A stretch of DNA of 64,000 nucleotides from Croceivirga radicis (GTDB lineage Bacteria > Bacteroidota > Bacteroidia > Flavobacteriales > Flavobacteriaceae): contig NZ_MTBC01000010.1 in the NCBI RefSeq assembly GCF_002072105.2, forward strand, positions 94,225-158,224, written 5' to 3'. Of this stretch, positions 8,049-16,818 are shown in pieces. Both the position numbers and the translations under genes were made by a program. Below the pieces are notes generated by a model. It was not told the DNA's origin, ran no database searches, and worked only from the letters and a program-made list of their open reading frames with translations. Each line of letters opens with the position of its first letter. Positions within the stretch are counted from its first letter, which is position 1.

Positions 8049-8059
8049 GTGTACAACAC
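8049..8059. repeat. Core-site half bordering the 7564-8019 gene
   Basis: GTGTACAACAC is an exact inverse of the 11-mer at 7542-7552 on the other side of the small gene. In gene orientation it reads GTGTTGTACAC, as the right core of an upstream attC-like site would. The rest of that site (8060-8176) shows no clear hairpin; it holds AAAACTACTAAATCTTAG, also found near 856. Confidence 0.45.
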
Positions 8060-8176
8060 TTTTGTATAAAACTACTAAATCTTAGCTCCAGAATAACTAT
8101 AAGAAACTATCAATGCTTTTTCTTCTTGTAATAAACTGGAAGAAAAATTTAATATAAAATGAGTTGTTTTATTTTC

Positions 8177-8476
8177 TTAATTAGCATAGTAGTAGGTAAA
8201 CACACTAATTAGTAGCGTAAGAAAAACGCAGATTAACCAGTTCCATTCAAATTTCTGAGATGTATACAATTGTATTGTTGAACTTATTAAGGCAAGTAAG
8301 ACAAAAAGAGCAGCAACTAGGAGTAATCCTATGCCTATGTATATAAGATAGTCTAAACCCGACTTCCAAAAAAAATAATTCAACTTAAGGAATAGCAATA
8401 GACCGCCTATTACGCTGCATAACAAACCGATGATCAAAAGTTTGTTCACACTAATTTTTAACCCTGTTGCCACCAT
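8177..8476 (-). CDS. Hypothetical membrane protein, 99 aa
   Basis: Three strongly hydrophobic segments (about residues 12-28, 37-63 and 81-97) separated by short polar turns suggest a small integral membrane protein. The middle segment LLLVAALFVLLALISS is the clearest. I recognise no family and see no conserved motif. It sits alone between the last attC-like core and the secreted protein gene at 8547. Confidence 0.65.
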   Translation of the reverse strand: MVATGLKISVNKLLIIGLLCSVIGGLLLFLKLNYFFWKSGLDYLIYIGIGLLLVAALFVLLALISSTIQLYTSQKFEWNWLICVFLTLLISVFTYYYAN

Positions 8477-8546
8477 TCTATCTATAAATTAACAGTTAAC
8501 ATATCTAAAAGCACACTATCGCCAACACAATACAACATCTATTACC

Positions 8547-9329
8547 TTAATTGGCAGTGGGGAGATATACAAATACATCGCCTTTAAAGGCCATTAAATA
8601 TGCTTTTTCTTTGCTACCATCCATTAATCTAGAATCCAAAAAAAAACTTCCCTTTTCTATTTCTCCATCATCGTACATTAGGGTTAAAGCACCTTCGGTA
8701 ACGGTGTAGCTTCCTGTTAAAGAATCATCGCCGGTAGCGGTTAGCACCGTATTTGCACTGGTTAAGGCTACCATGCTTTTTTTATCCCTGGTAAACCGCT
8801 TATCCGCCAGAAAGTAAATGTCATCATTAGAGAAAACCCTTGTTTGCGCAAAATCTGTAGTAGCGCTTAAACTAGAAGCTGTTTCATAACTATAGAAACC
8901 CGCAGGAATTTCTTTAACACTTTTCATCTTTACCATTGTAGCCCAACCCAAGGATAGGCCGCAACACCTATATTTTCCTGTTTTGCCATCTGCATCCAAA
9001 AACAAGGTATCCTTTTCCCTATCTTCTACATACTCTAAAATTACATGTTTTCCGGTTAACTTATAACTTCCATCTTTTATAGATTTCCATTTCTCCTCAT
9101 AAAGTGTTTCCGTAAAACTACCATCTGTTCTAAAATAAAATACGTTATCCATACGGCCGGTACTAAAGTCTAAAGCATCATGTACCATTTCTACACCTGC
9201 ATAGACCGTTGGCACCTTAAAAGTTTGACTTGTACCAAATAAGGGAAGTAGCACCAACACCCATAAACAGATACGAAATACCATGAACAGAAATAATTTA
9301 CGTTTATTAACCCTTTTTTTGAATACCAT
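8547..9329 (-). CDS. Secreted hypothetical protein
   Basis: About 260 aa from the preferred start MVFKKRVNKRKLF at 9329; the frame itself opens 15 codons earlier. A basic n-region and hydrophobic core (FRICLWVLVLLPLFGTSQ) form a signal peptide, predicting export. The mature part consists of repeated beta-strand segments such as GSFTETLYEEKWKSIKDGSYK and SLTGSYTVTEGALTLMYDDG, like lipocalin-type domains that score how a value changes between states, and it contains a CC pair (KYRCCGLS). No family is assigned. It is divergent from the heme oxygenase gene. Confidence 0.7.
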   Translation of the reverse strand: MVFKKRVNKRKLFLFMVFRICLWVLVLLPLFGTSQTFKVPTVYAGVEMVHDALDFSTGRMDNVFYFRTDGSFTETLYEEKWKSIKDGSYKLTGKHVILEYVEDREKDTLFLDADGKTGKYRCCGLSLGWATMVKMKSVKEIPAGFYSYETASSLSATTDFAQTRVFSNDDIYFLADKRFTRDKKSMVALTSANTVLTATGDDSLTGSYTVTEGALTLMYDDGEIEKGSFFLDSRLMDGSKEKAYLMAFKGDVFVYLPTAN

Positions 9330-9441
9330 AGATTGGTTTAAGATACTAAAATTAGAAAACCTACTTCTTTTCAATTTAAATTCTATGGTAGAATACTTCT
9401 TATTCTACTTATATTTATGAGCTCTTTGCTAATTTAAGCCT

Positions 9442-10020
9442 ATGTCTATTCTAACCAACTTAAAGAACGATACTAAAGCTGCTCACGTTAGGGTAGAAAA
9501 AGTAATGGTAAAAGAGCTTAAGGCTATAAATAGCCTTGAAGACTATGGTAAACTTTTGGAGCGCTTGTTTTTGTTCTACAACCCTTTGGAAAGCAAAGTA
9601 CACCAATACATAGACCAAGCTATACTACCAGATATTGAAAAAAGAAAACACACCCAGTGGATTTTAAAAGACCTAAAAGCACTGAATTATACCGTAAACA
9701 CGAGCACAGAAAGTAAAACACAACAAATAACTTCTACCGCTTACGCGGTTGGTGTTTTGTATGTTATGGAAGGGTCTACCATGGGCGGCCAAATTATTTC
9801 TAAAATGCTTAAAAAGCAGCTGGGCGCCAACACTAGCACCTATTATTTTGATTCGTATAGTGATGAAACCATGGATATGTGGCTTTCCTTTAAAAATAGT
9901 ATTGCCCAATACGAAACCCATTTGGATAAAGAAGAGGTTTTTAAAGGAGCTAATGAAACCTTTTCTTCCTTAAAAGAATGGCTAGAGCTCACTTCTATTT
10001 TGGAAAATATAAGCGAATAA
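9442..10020 (+). CDS. Biliverdin-producing heme oxygenase
   Basis: 192 aa, helical heme-oxygenase fold. The N-terminal helix LTNLKNDTKAAHVRVEK carries the likely proximal heme ligand H15, and the distal glycine-rich helix appears as GVLYVMEGSTMGGQIISKML. The enzyme opens heme to biliverdin, CO and iron. It faces the bacteriophytochrome gene, and the two ends overlap by 26 bp (9995-10020). The pairing indicates that its main role is to make the biliverdin chromophore for that photoreceptor. Confidence 0.9.
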   Translation: MSILTNLKNDTKAAHVRVEKVMVKELKAINSLEDYGKLLERLFLFYNPLESKVHQYIDQAILPDIEKRKHTQWILKDLKALNYTVNTSTESKTQQITSTAYAVGVLYVMEGSTMGGQIISKMLKKQLGANTSTYYFDSYSDETMDMWLSFKNSIAQYETHLDKEEVFKGANETFSSLKEWLELTSILENISE

Positions 10021-12238
10021 TAGCCCCTTCATCCTTAACACCGTCTGCCCGTATAAAACCGTTGTGCTTAAGCATTATTTTTTTACAAAATGCGAGGCCT
10101 ATCCCTGTACCTTCAAATTCTGATTTGGAATGTAATCTTGAGAAAATCTTGAAAATTTTATCCTTATGTTCTTGATCAAATCCAATACCATTGTCCTTAA
10201 TTGCCACAACGTGGTATAAATCTGACTTTTCATCTGCTACATCTGTATATACCTGTATAACAACATCCCGTTCTGGAAATTTAAATTTTAAGGCATTGCT
10301 AATTATGTTGAGTACACATTGTTTAATTAAGAATGGGATACCAGATATAGTTGGTAAGTCTTTAGACACTTGCATGGTTGCCCCTTCTTCTTTTAAACTC
10401 TCTTTTATATCTTCTTCTATTTTCACCATTAGTGCATAGAAGTCTATATCTTCTAGTTCTTGAAGCTCTGCACTTGTTTTGTTGTAATCCAAGATATTCC
10501 TTACCAAATTCTGCATACGCTCCGCAGATTTGGCCATTCTGGTAATTCGCTTAACCACAATATCCGTTACTTGGTATTGCTCTGGGTTTTCTAACAAGGT
10601 AGAGGCCATCATCCGTATTTTACGCAAAGGCTCTTGTAGATCATGCGTGCTGATCCAACTAATGTTTTCAAGCTCCGTATTTACGGCTTTTAGATTTTCA
10701 CTTAAAATTCGTTGTCGCTCTTTATCCTCATTGGTAAGTATAGACCTTACCAAGGACTGTAAAAACAATCTAAATTTTTGTGCAGCTTCTATTTCTGGGG
10801 TAAGCCAAGGCTTACTGGTATCTTTTACCCTTTCTTCAAAAGATTGAAATGACTTTCTAGGCGATAAACCATTTTTGTCTTTTTCTATGGCTTTACTTGG
10901 ATCACCTGCCCAAGTAATTGTTTTAATGGTAGGCACCCTAAACCAGGCAATATAATTTACATTGTCTAACCTATAAAAAAGTACGCCAGGAAATTCTTGT
11001 AGCACGCCGTTTTCTAGCTGATGTAGCTGTGGCATGTTAGAGGATATAAAGGTATTTTGATTTTTTTCTTTAACCAATAAATCTATGTAGGACGCCAATT
11101 TGTTCTCTTCTGGAACATTGCCCTTAGTATAATACTCACTGCCTATAAAAGCCACCACACCATTACTATTGCATAAATTGTAGATGGCATCGTCATTGAA
11201 CAATTCTTGTACCGAAGCCCTTACAAAAGGTAGTTCTTTTGCGGTGAGTTTATCTACACACTGGTTTGCCTGGTTGGAAATCTCATATTGTTCGTTTAAG
11301 ATCCTAACATCTATTTGAGAGGTAATAAAGTGCCCATGTAACTTAACGGTATTACGCACTTCTTGGCTTAAAAACTTAGTACCGTAATGGTGGCAGGCTA
11401 TTAATCCCCAAAGTTTTCCTTTATGTAACAAAGATACCGTTAAGGTGGCACCTACGCCCATATTGTTTAAATACTGTACGTGTATGGGAGAAACACTCCT
11501 AAGTACGGACAAACCTAAATCCAAAGTTTCCAAATTACTTTTATCATAGGTAAACAACTTTACGGGTTGGTAATTGACGTCTCCTATAATTCGCAATAAA
11601 TTTTTGATATAGAGTGCCCTAGCTTGCGGCGGAATATCTGTATGTGGATAATGCAAACCCAAAAACGGCTCAAGATGTTCTTCTTTGACTTCGGCGTATA
11701 CCTCGCCGTTGTATTCTTGGTCAAACTTATAAATCATTACGCGATCGTAACCGGTAATTTCTTTAATAGCCTGGGCCACGGAATTACATAAATCTTTTAA
11801 ACTATTGGTGTCTTCTATATAGCTTAGAAGCTTTTTGCTAGCATTGTAAAGTTTGGCTTCTTCATTAGGATGGTTTTCGGTAGTCTCCCCTTCAACGATA
11901 ATGGTATTATCAGATTTATGTATGGTAAACGCGAGTAGCTTTCCCGCACAGACCTCGTTAAAGGTTATTTTTTGCTCCCCGGTATCTTCTTGTATGTCCT
12001 TTAAATGGCTATCTAAAGAAAACTCAAAAACTGAATTGATGGGTTTGCCCAAAACCGCCGTATAGTCTATAGCTAGGAATTCGCTTATATTTTCGCTACA
12101 AACATTGATTATACTGGTATTAACGTCCACGGCAATTAAAAAACCATGCGGTTGTATTAGACCCGGTATATGAATAGCCTCGTCCTCACAGTTTTCTAGA
12201 TTAACAATATCCCTGTTAACTATATCCCTAAATTCCAT
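9995..12238 (-). CDS. Bacteriophytochrome histidine kinase
   Basis: 747 aa: PAS_2 (about 20-115), GAF (about 140-310), PHY (about 325-500), HisKA (about 525-590) and HATPase (about 630-747). C17 in ENCEDEAIHIPG precedes the PGLIQPHG motif, the position of the biliverdin-linking cysteine of bacteriophytochromes. The GAF DIP motif reads PHTDIPPQARALY (usually PASDIP), and the PHY tongue keeps PRKSF. The kinase has the phospho-His box STHDLQEPLRKI and DNGIGF and GTGIGLAF boxes. It should sense red/far-red light. A response regulator lies 3 bp upstream. Confidence 0.96.
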   Translation of the reverse strand: MEFRDIVNRDIVNLENCEDEAIHIPGLIQPHGFLIAVDVNTSIINVCSENISEFLAIDYTAVLGKPINSVFEFSLDSHLKDIQEDTGEQKITFNEVCAGKLLAFTIHKSDNTIIVEGETTENHPNEEAKLYNASKKLLSYIEDTNSLKDLCNSVAQAIKEITGYDRVMIYKFDQEYNGEVYAEVKEEHLEPFLGLHYPHTDIPPQARALYIKNLLRIIGDVNYQPVKLFTYDKSNLETLDLGLSVLRSVSPIHVQYLNNMGVGATLTVSLLHKGKLWGLIACHHYGTKFLSQEVRNTVKLHGHFITSQIDVRILNEQYEISNQANQCVDKLTAKELPFVRASVQELFNDDAIYNLCNSNGVVAFIGSEYYTKGNVPEENKLASYIDLLVKEKNQNTFISSNMPQLHQLENGVLQEFPGVLFYRLDNVNYIAWFRVPTIKTITWAGDPSKAIEKDKNGLSPRKSFQSFEERVKDTSKPWLTPEIEAAQKFRLFLQSLVRSILTNEDKERQRILSENLKAVNTELENISWISTHDLQEPLRKIRMMASTLLENPEQYQVTDIVVKRITRMAKSAERMQNLVRNILDYNKTSAELQELEDIDFYALMVKIEEDIKESLKEEGATMQVSKDLPTISGIPFLIKQCVLNIISNALKFKFPERDVVIQVYTDVADEKSDLYHVVAIKDNGIGFDQEHKDKIFKIFSRLHSKSEFEGTGIGLAFCKKIMLKHNGFIRADGVKDEGAIIRLYFPK

Positions 12239-12241
12239 GTC

Positions 12242-12694
12242 TTAACCTACCAATTGGTTAAATAAAAAATTGTTGGGCGGAGCAGTTTCTTTTTTAAAAT
12301 CTATACTAATTGCTTTTTGAATAATCTTTTTTAGATCATTAAAAGAATTGGGCTTAATGGCGTAATAATTGGCTCCTAGTTGCTGACTTTTAAAAATATT
12401 ATCTTCATTAGAACTAGTAGAATACATAACCACCGGCACACTAGATAAAGTTTGGTTAGAACGTAGTTCACTTAAATAATCAAAGCCGCTTTTTACGGGC
12501 ATGTTTATATCTAGAAATACAACCTTGCTATTTGATTGATCGTTTTCAATATGTTCAATAAAACCAGTTCCATTTTCAGAAATATGAAGCTGTATTTTAA
12601 AAGGTTGCTGTTCAGCAATAGCCATCACGGCCTCTTCAAATAATAAGGTATCGTCCTCATCGTCATCAAGATAGTAAACAGAATAAGAAATCAT
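12242..12694 (-). CDS. Single-domain response regulator (phytochrome partner)
   Basis: 150 aa, a lone receiver domain. It has the acidic pocket LDDDEDD (residues 9-15), phospho-acceptor D62 in VVFLDINMPVKSGF, the switch Ser/Thr in VVMYSTSS, and the lysine in NYYAIKP. There is no output domain, as in Rcp1-type partners of cyanobacterial phytochromes. It is transcribed first and only 3 bp before the bacteriophytochrome, so the two are co-translated. The downstream output is unknown. Confidence 0.93.
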   Translation of the reverse strand: MISYSVYYLDDDEDDTLLFEEAVMAIAEQQPFKIQLHISENGTGFIEHIENDQSNSKVVFLDINMPVKSGFDYLSELRSNQTLSSVPVVMYSTSSNEDNIFKSQQLGANYYAIKPNSFNDLKKIIQKAISIDFKKETAPPNNFLFNQLVG

Positions 12695-12817
12695 AATTGG
12701 TGGTGTTAACTTGGTTATAAACGATAAAGAGTACTTCTTAAAACTTTAAGCTATACAAACAATATTGTTTAATGTTTTTGTGAAAATACAAAACAAAATT
12801 TAATAAGGATGTCTTTT

Positions 12818-12835
12818 AATTAAGAATTCTTAATT
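12818..12835. promoter_or_regulatory. Perfect 18 bp palindrome upstream of the phytochrome operon
   Basis: AATTAAGAATTCTTAATT is a perfect palindrome about 125 bp upstream of the response regulator start and within the 288 bp gap after the RluA gene, followed directly by another TTCTTA. It could be an operator for the light-sensing operon or a weak terminator for the upstream gene. It lacks a GC-rich stem, so an operator is slightly favoured. Confidence 0.35.
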
Positions 12836-12982
12836 CTTATCCCTATAGGTAAGTTTGCATCAAAGGTGAACTATTTGTGCCAAATATACTGTTAAACCTA
12901 GTGTTAATTTTACTAAAATGGCATAGATATAACGACACGTACACCTAGAACAAATGCTAGCTTTACCCTACTTTTTGATCAT

Positions 12983-14638
12983 CTAAATAGTAAATGGCGC
13001 TGGTGCCGTAACCACCATTTTATCTTGTTTTATGGGATGCTTAAATTCTATTTGCTGCGCATGCAGGTACAAACGGTCTAATGGTGTACCATACAAATTA
13101 TCACCAGCTATTGGGGCATGCAGCCCTAATTTGTGGGCACAATGCACCCTAAGTTGATGGGATCGCCCTGTTACCGGGTTCAGTTTAATAAGGGTTTGCG
13201 ACTTTGTGGTTTTTAAAACCTCATAGTGGGTAAGTGCATGTTTACCATATAGGGCATCTACCTTTTGCATGGGCCGGTTATAAATATCCAAGATCAAAGG
13301 CAGTTCTATCTTGCCTTGGGTCACAGCAATTGCCCTGTCTAAAATAGCAACGTAGGTTTTATGTATGGTACGGTCTAAAAATTGCCTTTGCAACAACTTG
13401 TGGGCTTCTTTGGTCAATGCTACCAATAGAATACCAGAGGTATCTTGGTCTAATCTATGCACGGTAATTGGGCCAGTGGCATTGGGGTATAAAGATAAAA
13501 TTCTAGTTTTGACCGAATCTTGTATGGTTTTACCCGGAACGGACAACATACCAGAGGGTTTATTAACCACCACAAGATGTTGGTCTTCAAAAAGTATTTC
13601 TAATTTCTTATTGGCTCCAAAATTCTCTAGTAACGGATTCGGTTTTACGGGCAACCCTTTTAACATATGGGCCAAAATGGGTTTACATTTACCTTTACAG
13701 GCAGGATAGTATGTACCATGTTCCCTAATTTCCGAGTCTGGTGCAGCACCCCACCAAAACTCAGCTAAAGCTACAGGCGTTAGCTTATGTTTAAAAGCAT
13801 ATTGAAACAGTTTGGGCGCGGCACATTCTCCCGCTCCTGCAGGTGGTATCTCTACCCCTGCTTCATGAAAAACCGTTTTTACATCCTTACTATTTCCTTC
13901 TGCATTTAAAAAAAGGTAAGACTTAAAAATAGCATCTTGCAAGGCTGCAGATTTATTTTTTCGCGCTGTTTTAAGTGTTTCTATTTGCTGCCGCAACACC
14001 TCTAACGCGGCTTCCGCTTTTTCTAATCGCAGGTTTTCTGAACGTACATAACGCCTAAGGTCCATACCCGCACCAGCCCCCTCTTTTGCCAAATTCGCCA
14101 ATATAGTTTTTCGCGCTTCCTCAGAAAGTTCTTCTGCCTTTTTTCTTTGTTGGTCCCTTTTGGCCTTTGCTACTTTTGCAGCTGCTTTTGCTGCTTTAAT
14201 ATTTTGTGCTACGGAAGTTTTAGCTTGCTCCACCGCAAGCTTTGCCGCTTTAAATGCTATACTATTTTCTAAGGCTTTAATTTGTTTTCCAATAGCGTTT
14301 ATGGCTAGCATTTCTGGAAAATCTTCTCCTTTAGGTAACTGATACACCGGTGGCACAAAGGGTACTTTTTCCATAACTGGTTGCAGTTCTCCAGAATAAG
14401 CGGACAGATAACCAAGGTTACCGTCTTGGGTTTTTACTACTAGAACCCCTAGCATACGCCCTTTAGGTTCTGTTTCTATTCCCGGTAATTTCTGTTGCAA
14501 TTGATTTTGAAGATGAGCCGCCGCTTCTTTTGCCAGGGCGCAAGGTCTATAAAAATGTGGATAATCCAATTGCGCCGGAATTGGATGTTGATCCAAGGCA
14601 GGAAGTATTACTAATTTTGAGTTTTTTGTCAATGCCAA
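12983..14638 (-). CDS. RluA-family pseudouridine synthase with long N-terminal region
   Basis: 551 aa. The C-terminal ~220 residues are a classical RluA/RluD catalytic domain: VVNKPSGMLSVPG, the catalytic Asp in VHRLDQDTSGILLVAL, and GRSHQLRVHCAHKLGL with GDNLYG. The N-terminal ~330 residues include an Ala/Lys-rich coiled coil (about 125-240) and a Cys-containing stretch (PACKGKCKP) before the catalytic domain. It isomerises uridine to pseudouridine in rRNA or tRNA; the target site cannot be read from sequence. Similar long RluA proteins occur in other bacteria. Confidence 0.92.
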   Translation of the reverse strand: MALTKNSKLVILPALDQHPIPAQLDYPHFYRPCALAKEAAAHLQNQLQQKLPGIETEPKGRMLGVLVVKTQDGNLGYLSAYSGELQPVMEKVPFVPPVYQLPKGEDFPEMLAINAIGKQIKALENSIAFKAAKLAVEQAKTSVAQNIKAAKAAAKVAKAKRDQQRKKAEELSEEARKTILANLAKEGAGAGMDLRRYVRSENLRLEKAEAALEVLRQQIETLKTARKNKSAALQDAIFKSYLFLNAEGNSKDVKTVFHEAGVEIPPAGAGECAAPKLFQYAFKHKLTPVALAEFWWGAAPDSEIREHGTYYPACKGKCKPILAHMLKGLPVKPNPLLENFGANKKLEILFEDQHLVVVNKPSGMLSVPGKTIQDSVKTRILSLYPNATGPITVHRLDQDTSGILLVALTKEAHKLLQRQFLDRTIHKTYVAILDRAIAVTQGKIELPLILDIYNRPMQKVDALYGKHALTHYEVLKTTKSQTLIKLNPVTGRSHQLRVHCAHKLGLHAPIAGDNLYGTPLDRLYLHAQQIEFKHPIKQDKMVVTAPAPFTI

Positions 14639-14739
14639 CTATTTTCCCAGGTCTATCTATAATCCAATTAAACCGCAACAAATTTAGAGAACTCAAAACG
14701 TTTTAAATTGCTTTTGTTGAAATGAAAATTTGTATCGAT

Positions 14740-15855
14740 TTAAAAGTGTGCCAATTGATCTCTTAAATAATGGTTTAGTTTGTCTTTAGGTATTTCCAAA
14801 TAGGTTTCAATGGCCTTATAATAGTCCGCATCTGTTTTTACGGTTGCCATGATCTTTTTAAGCAAAGGGTATTTACCTGTTTCCCAAAACTTTCTGGCAA
14901 TAAGCCCACCTAGGCTGTAGTGATAGGCAGTTTCTGAATCTAGGTTTTTAAGAGTAAGCAATTCACTCAAATCAATCTTAGGGTTCTGCGCTAGGAAATC
15001 ATTGGTTTTTTTAAGGTGCCAATCCAAACTTTGACCTCTACTACCACCCAAAAAAGTAGCAATACCTTCTGAAACCCAAAAGTGCATCTCTGGAAAATGT
15101 TCTTCCAATTGCACATGAAACACCTCATGCGCATAGAATTCTCCTAAACCTCCGCAATACACCTTGTTTTCGGCAGCTTTACCACTTGGTCTATCCACGC
15201 CGCCCATACCCAGATAATAGTCGATTCCTTTTAAAACCTGAATCTCATCATAATTAGCAGCCATGTAATAATCAAACGGTTTGGGCTTAACCCCAAAATT
15301 TACGCAGAGGTTGTTTATAAAGACGTTTAGTTCACCTGCTTTTTCGTAATTGAATTCATGGTAGTCCGGGTAATAAAAATCTACTCTGCCCACAGTGGTA
15401 CAATTCCAAGATTGCCTATTTAACGGTAGCCTATTAAACAGTCTGTATTTCCCTTTTACCTTTTTAGCCAAATAGTTTACGATGGCTAGCACATAAGGGG
15501 TACCATCGGCCTTACAATAGGAGAATTGTACTTTTATAAAAGCAACATCTTCCTTAAACGAGATACTTAAAACATGTGCAGGTAAACCCATGTAAAGTGA
15601 GGGTTCAAATTCTTCTTCTAAAAAATCGAAATTTTTGTACGTAGCCTGTTCTTCACTATTCCAATAAGGATTCTCTGCTTTTAGTTGCGGATTGGAACCG
15701 ATGTAATTCTCAAAAAGCGCCATAATTTGTTGGGTGGGACCGTGTGATGCATCTACTAAATGATTGTAGGTAACTTTTTGACCAAATGTATTTAACCCAA
15801 TAAACAGAAACAAGGTACTTATAAAGTGCTTTTTCGCCGTTAGATGAAAATCCAT
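14740..15855 (-). CDS. Secreted peptidase-like protein with HExxH-type motif
   Basis: 371 aa with a signal peptide (KHFISTLFLFIGLNTFGQ). Around residues 235-265 is FYAHEVFHVQLEEHFPEMHFWVSEGIATFLGG: HEVFH is a HExxH zinc site, and the downstream WVSEGIATF supplies the Glu of a gluzincin-type third ligand (peptidase MA-like arrangement). The N-terminal half has no known fold. It is probably a periplasmic or outer-membrane metal-dependent hydrolase; proteolysis is not proven. It stands alone between RluA and the ZIP-like gene. Confidence 0.72.
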   Translation of the reverse strand: MDFHLTAKKHFISTLFLFIGLNTFGQKVTYNHLVDASHGPTQQIMALFENYIGSNPQLKAENPYWNSEEQATYKNFDFLEEEFEPSLYMGLPAHVLSISFKEDVAFIKVQFSYCKADGTPYVLAIVNYLAKKVKGKYRLFNRLPLNRQSWNCTTVGRVDFYYPDYHEFNYEKAGELNVFINNLCVNFGVKPKPFDYYMAANYDEIQVLKGIDYYLGMGGVDRPSGKAAENKVYCGGLGEFYAHEVFHVQLEEHFPEMHFWVSEGIATFLGGSRGQSLDWHLKKTNDFLAQNPKIDLSELLTLKNLDSETAYHYSLGGLIARKFWETGKYPLLKKIMATVKTDADYYKAIETYLEIPKDKLNHYLRDQLAHF

Positions 15856-15968
15856 TTCTACTTAATAATTTGCTTTTACTGGTGGCTAAAGCTAGGAAAT
15901 AAAGTTAATGCGTTCTATCGTGTTTTTTCAAAGAGTTAGGTACCAACCAAAAACCAAGAGCGTATACG

Positions 15969-16661
15969 CTAATCTCCCAACGTATTTAAATACAAAGCCA
16001 ACACCAAACCAATTGCCGTGGCAAGGCCCGTCCAATATTGATCTTGTTTAAACGCCTTTGGAAACACTTCTAGGGCCAAAGAAGCCACAACAGCGCCTCC
16101 TGCAAAACACTTTAAGTAACTTAAATATTCTTTAGAAACATTGGCTAATGCATAGTGCCCCACCAAAGCAGCAGCCGCAAGGATTAAAGCTGTTGCCAGC
16201 CACAACAAAAAAACTTTGCTTTTTGAGTACTTGGCTACCATTTCTTTTGCTCCACCTGCAGCCTCTGGTAAATTAGATAATAATATGGAGCCAGATAATG
16301 CGGCTACAGATAGAGGGGTTGCTCCTATCAAGGCTACCCCAAGGGCTAAATTTTCAGGGATTCCGTCTAACGTTATGGCCGCCAATAAACCTGTACCACT
16401 AGGCGCACTCCATTTTTTCTTGATTAGGTAATCTAAGACGGTAAAAACAATAGCACCTAAAAAAACCACACTTAGTGCAATGGGTACCGAATAGTTTTTT
16501 ACAGCGGTATGTATTAATTCTAACAAAGCGGATACCAGCAATGCCCCACCCGCCAAGGCAACCAAAAAACCTTCTAGGTTTTTGGAGAGCGTACCGTAGA
16601 TTCCCCAAAGAGCACCAACGATTAGTGCTGCAGAGACCATGAGAATTACGATTACCGTCAT
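15969..16661 (-). CDS. ZIP-superfamily metal permease, divergent subgroup
   Basis: 230 aa with eight hydrophobic segments. The central metal-path helices read LDGIPENLALGVAL and SNLPEAAGGAKEM, in the positions where canonical ZIP proteins have HNxPEG and HExPEG. Here Asp/Asn replace the first His of each motif, while the PE pair is retained. It is therefore in the ZIP fold but probably with altered metal preference or only permease-like function. There is no operon partner; the B1 beta-lactamase gene follows in the same direction after a 157 bp gap. Confidence 0.82.
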   Translation of the reverse strand: MTVIVILMVSAALIVGALWGIYGTLSKNLEGFLVALAGGALLVSALLELIHTAVKNYSVPIALSVVFLGAIVFTVLDYLIKKKWSAPSGTGLLAAITLDGIPENLALGVALIGATPLSVAALSGSILLSNLPEAAGGAKEMVAKYSKSKVFLLWLATALILAAAALVGHYALANVSKEYLSYLKCFAGGAVVASLALEVFPKAFKQDQYWTGLATAIGLVLALYLNTLGD

Positions 16662-16818
16662 TTTTACAATTTTTGAATCTAAAAAACAAAAATAAGGATG
16701 CCTCTAAAGGTCTTTACAGCTCTTTTACCAAAAAGGTTAACGCTAAACCATTTAATAACAGATAGGTAAACCCAACGCCAAAAAAGCTTTTTTTACCTCC
16801 GTTCTTTGTAGGCAGTAG

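Noticed and set aside
10191..10847. Long plus-strand frames over the phytochrome gene
   Set aside because: They lie wholly inside the phytochrome coding frame, have biased composition and no recognisable domain; treated as shadows.
16399..16689. Alternative frame overlapping the ZIP-like gene
   Set aside because: Arg/Cys-rich and low complexity; the ZIP frame with eight hydrophobic segments is the real gene.
16662..16818. Terminator after the beta-lactamase gene
   Set aside because: The AAAAAAGCTTTTTT palindrome is AT-only and without GC stem, so termination is not convincing.
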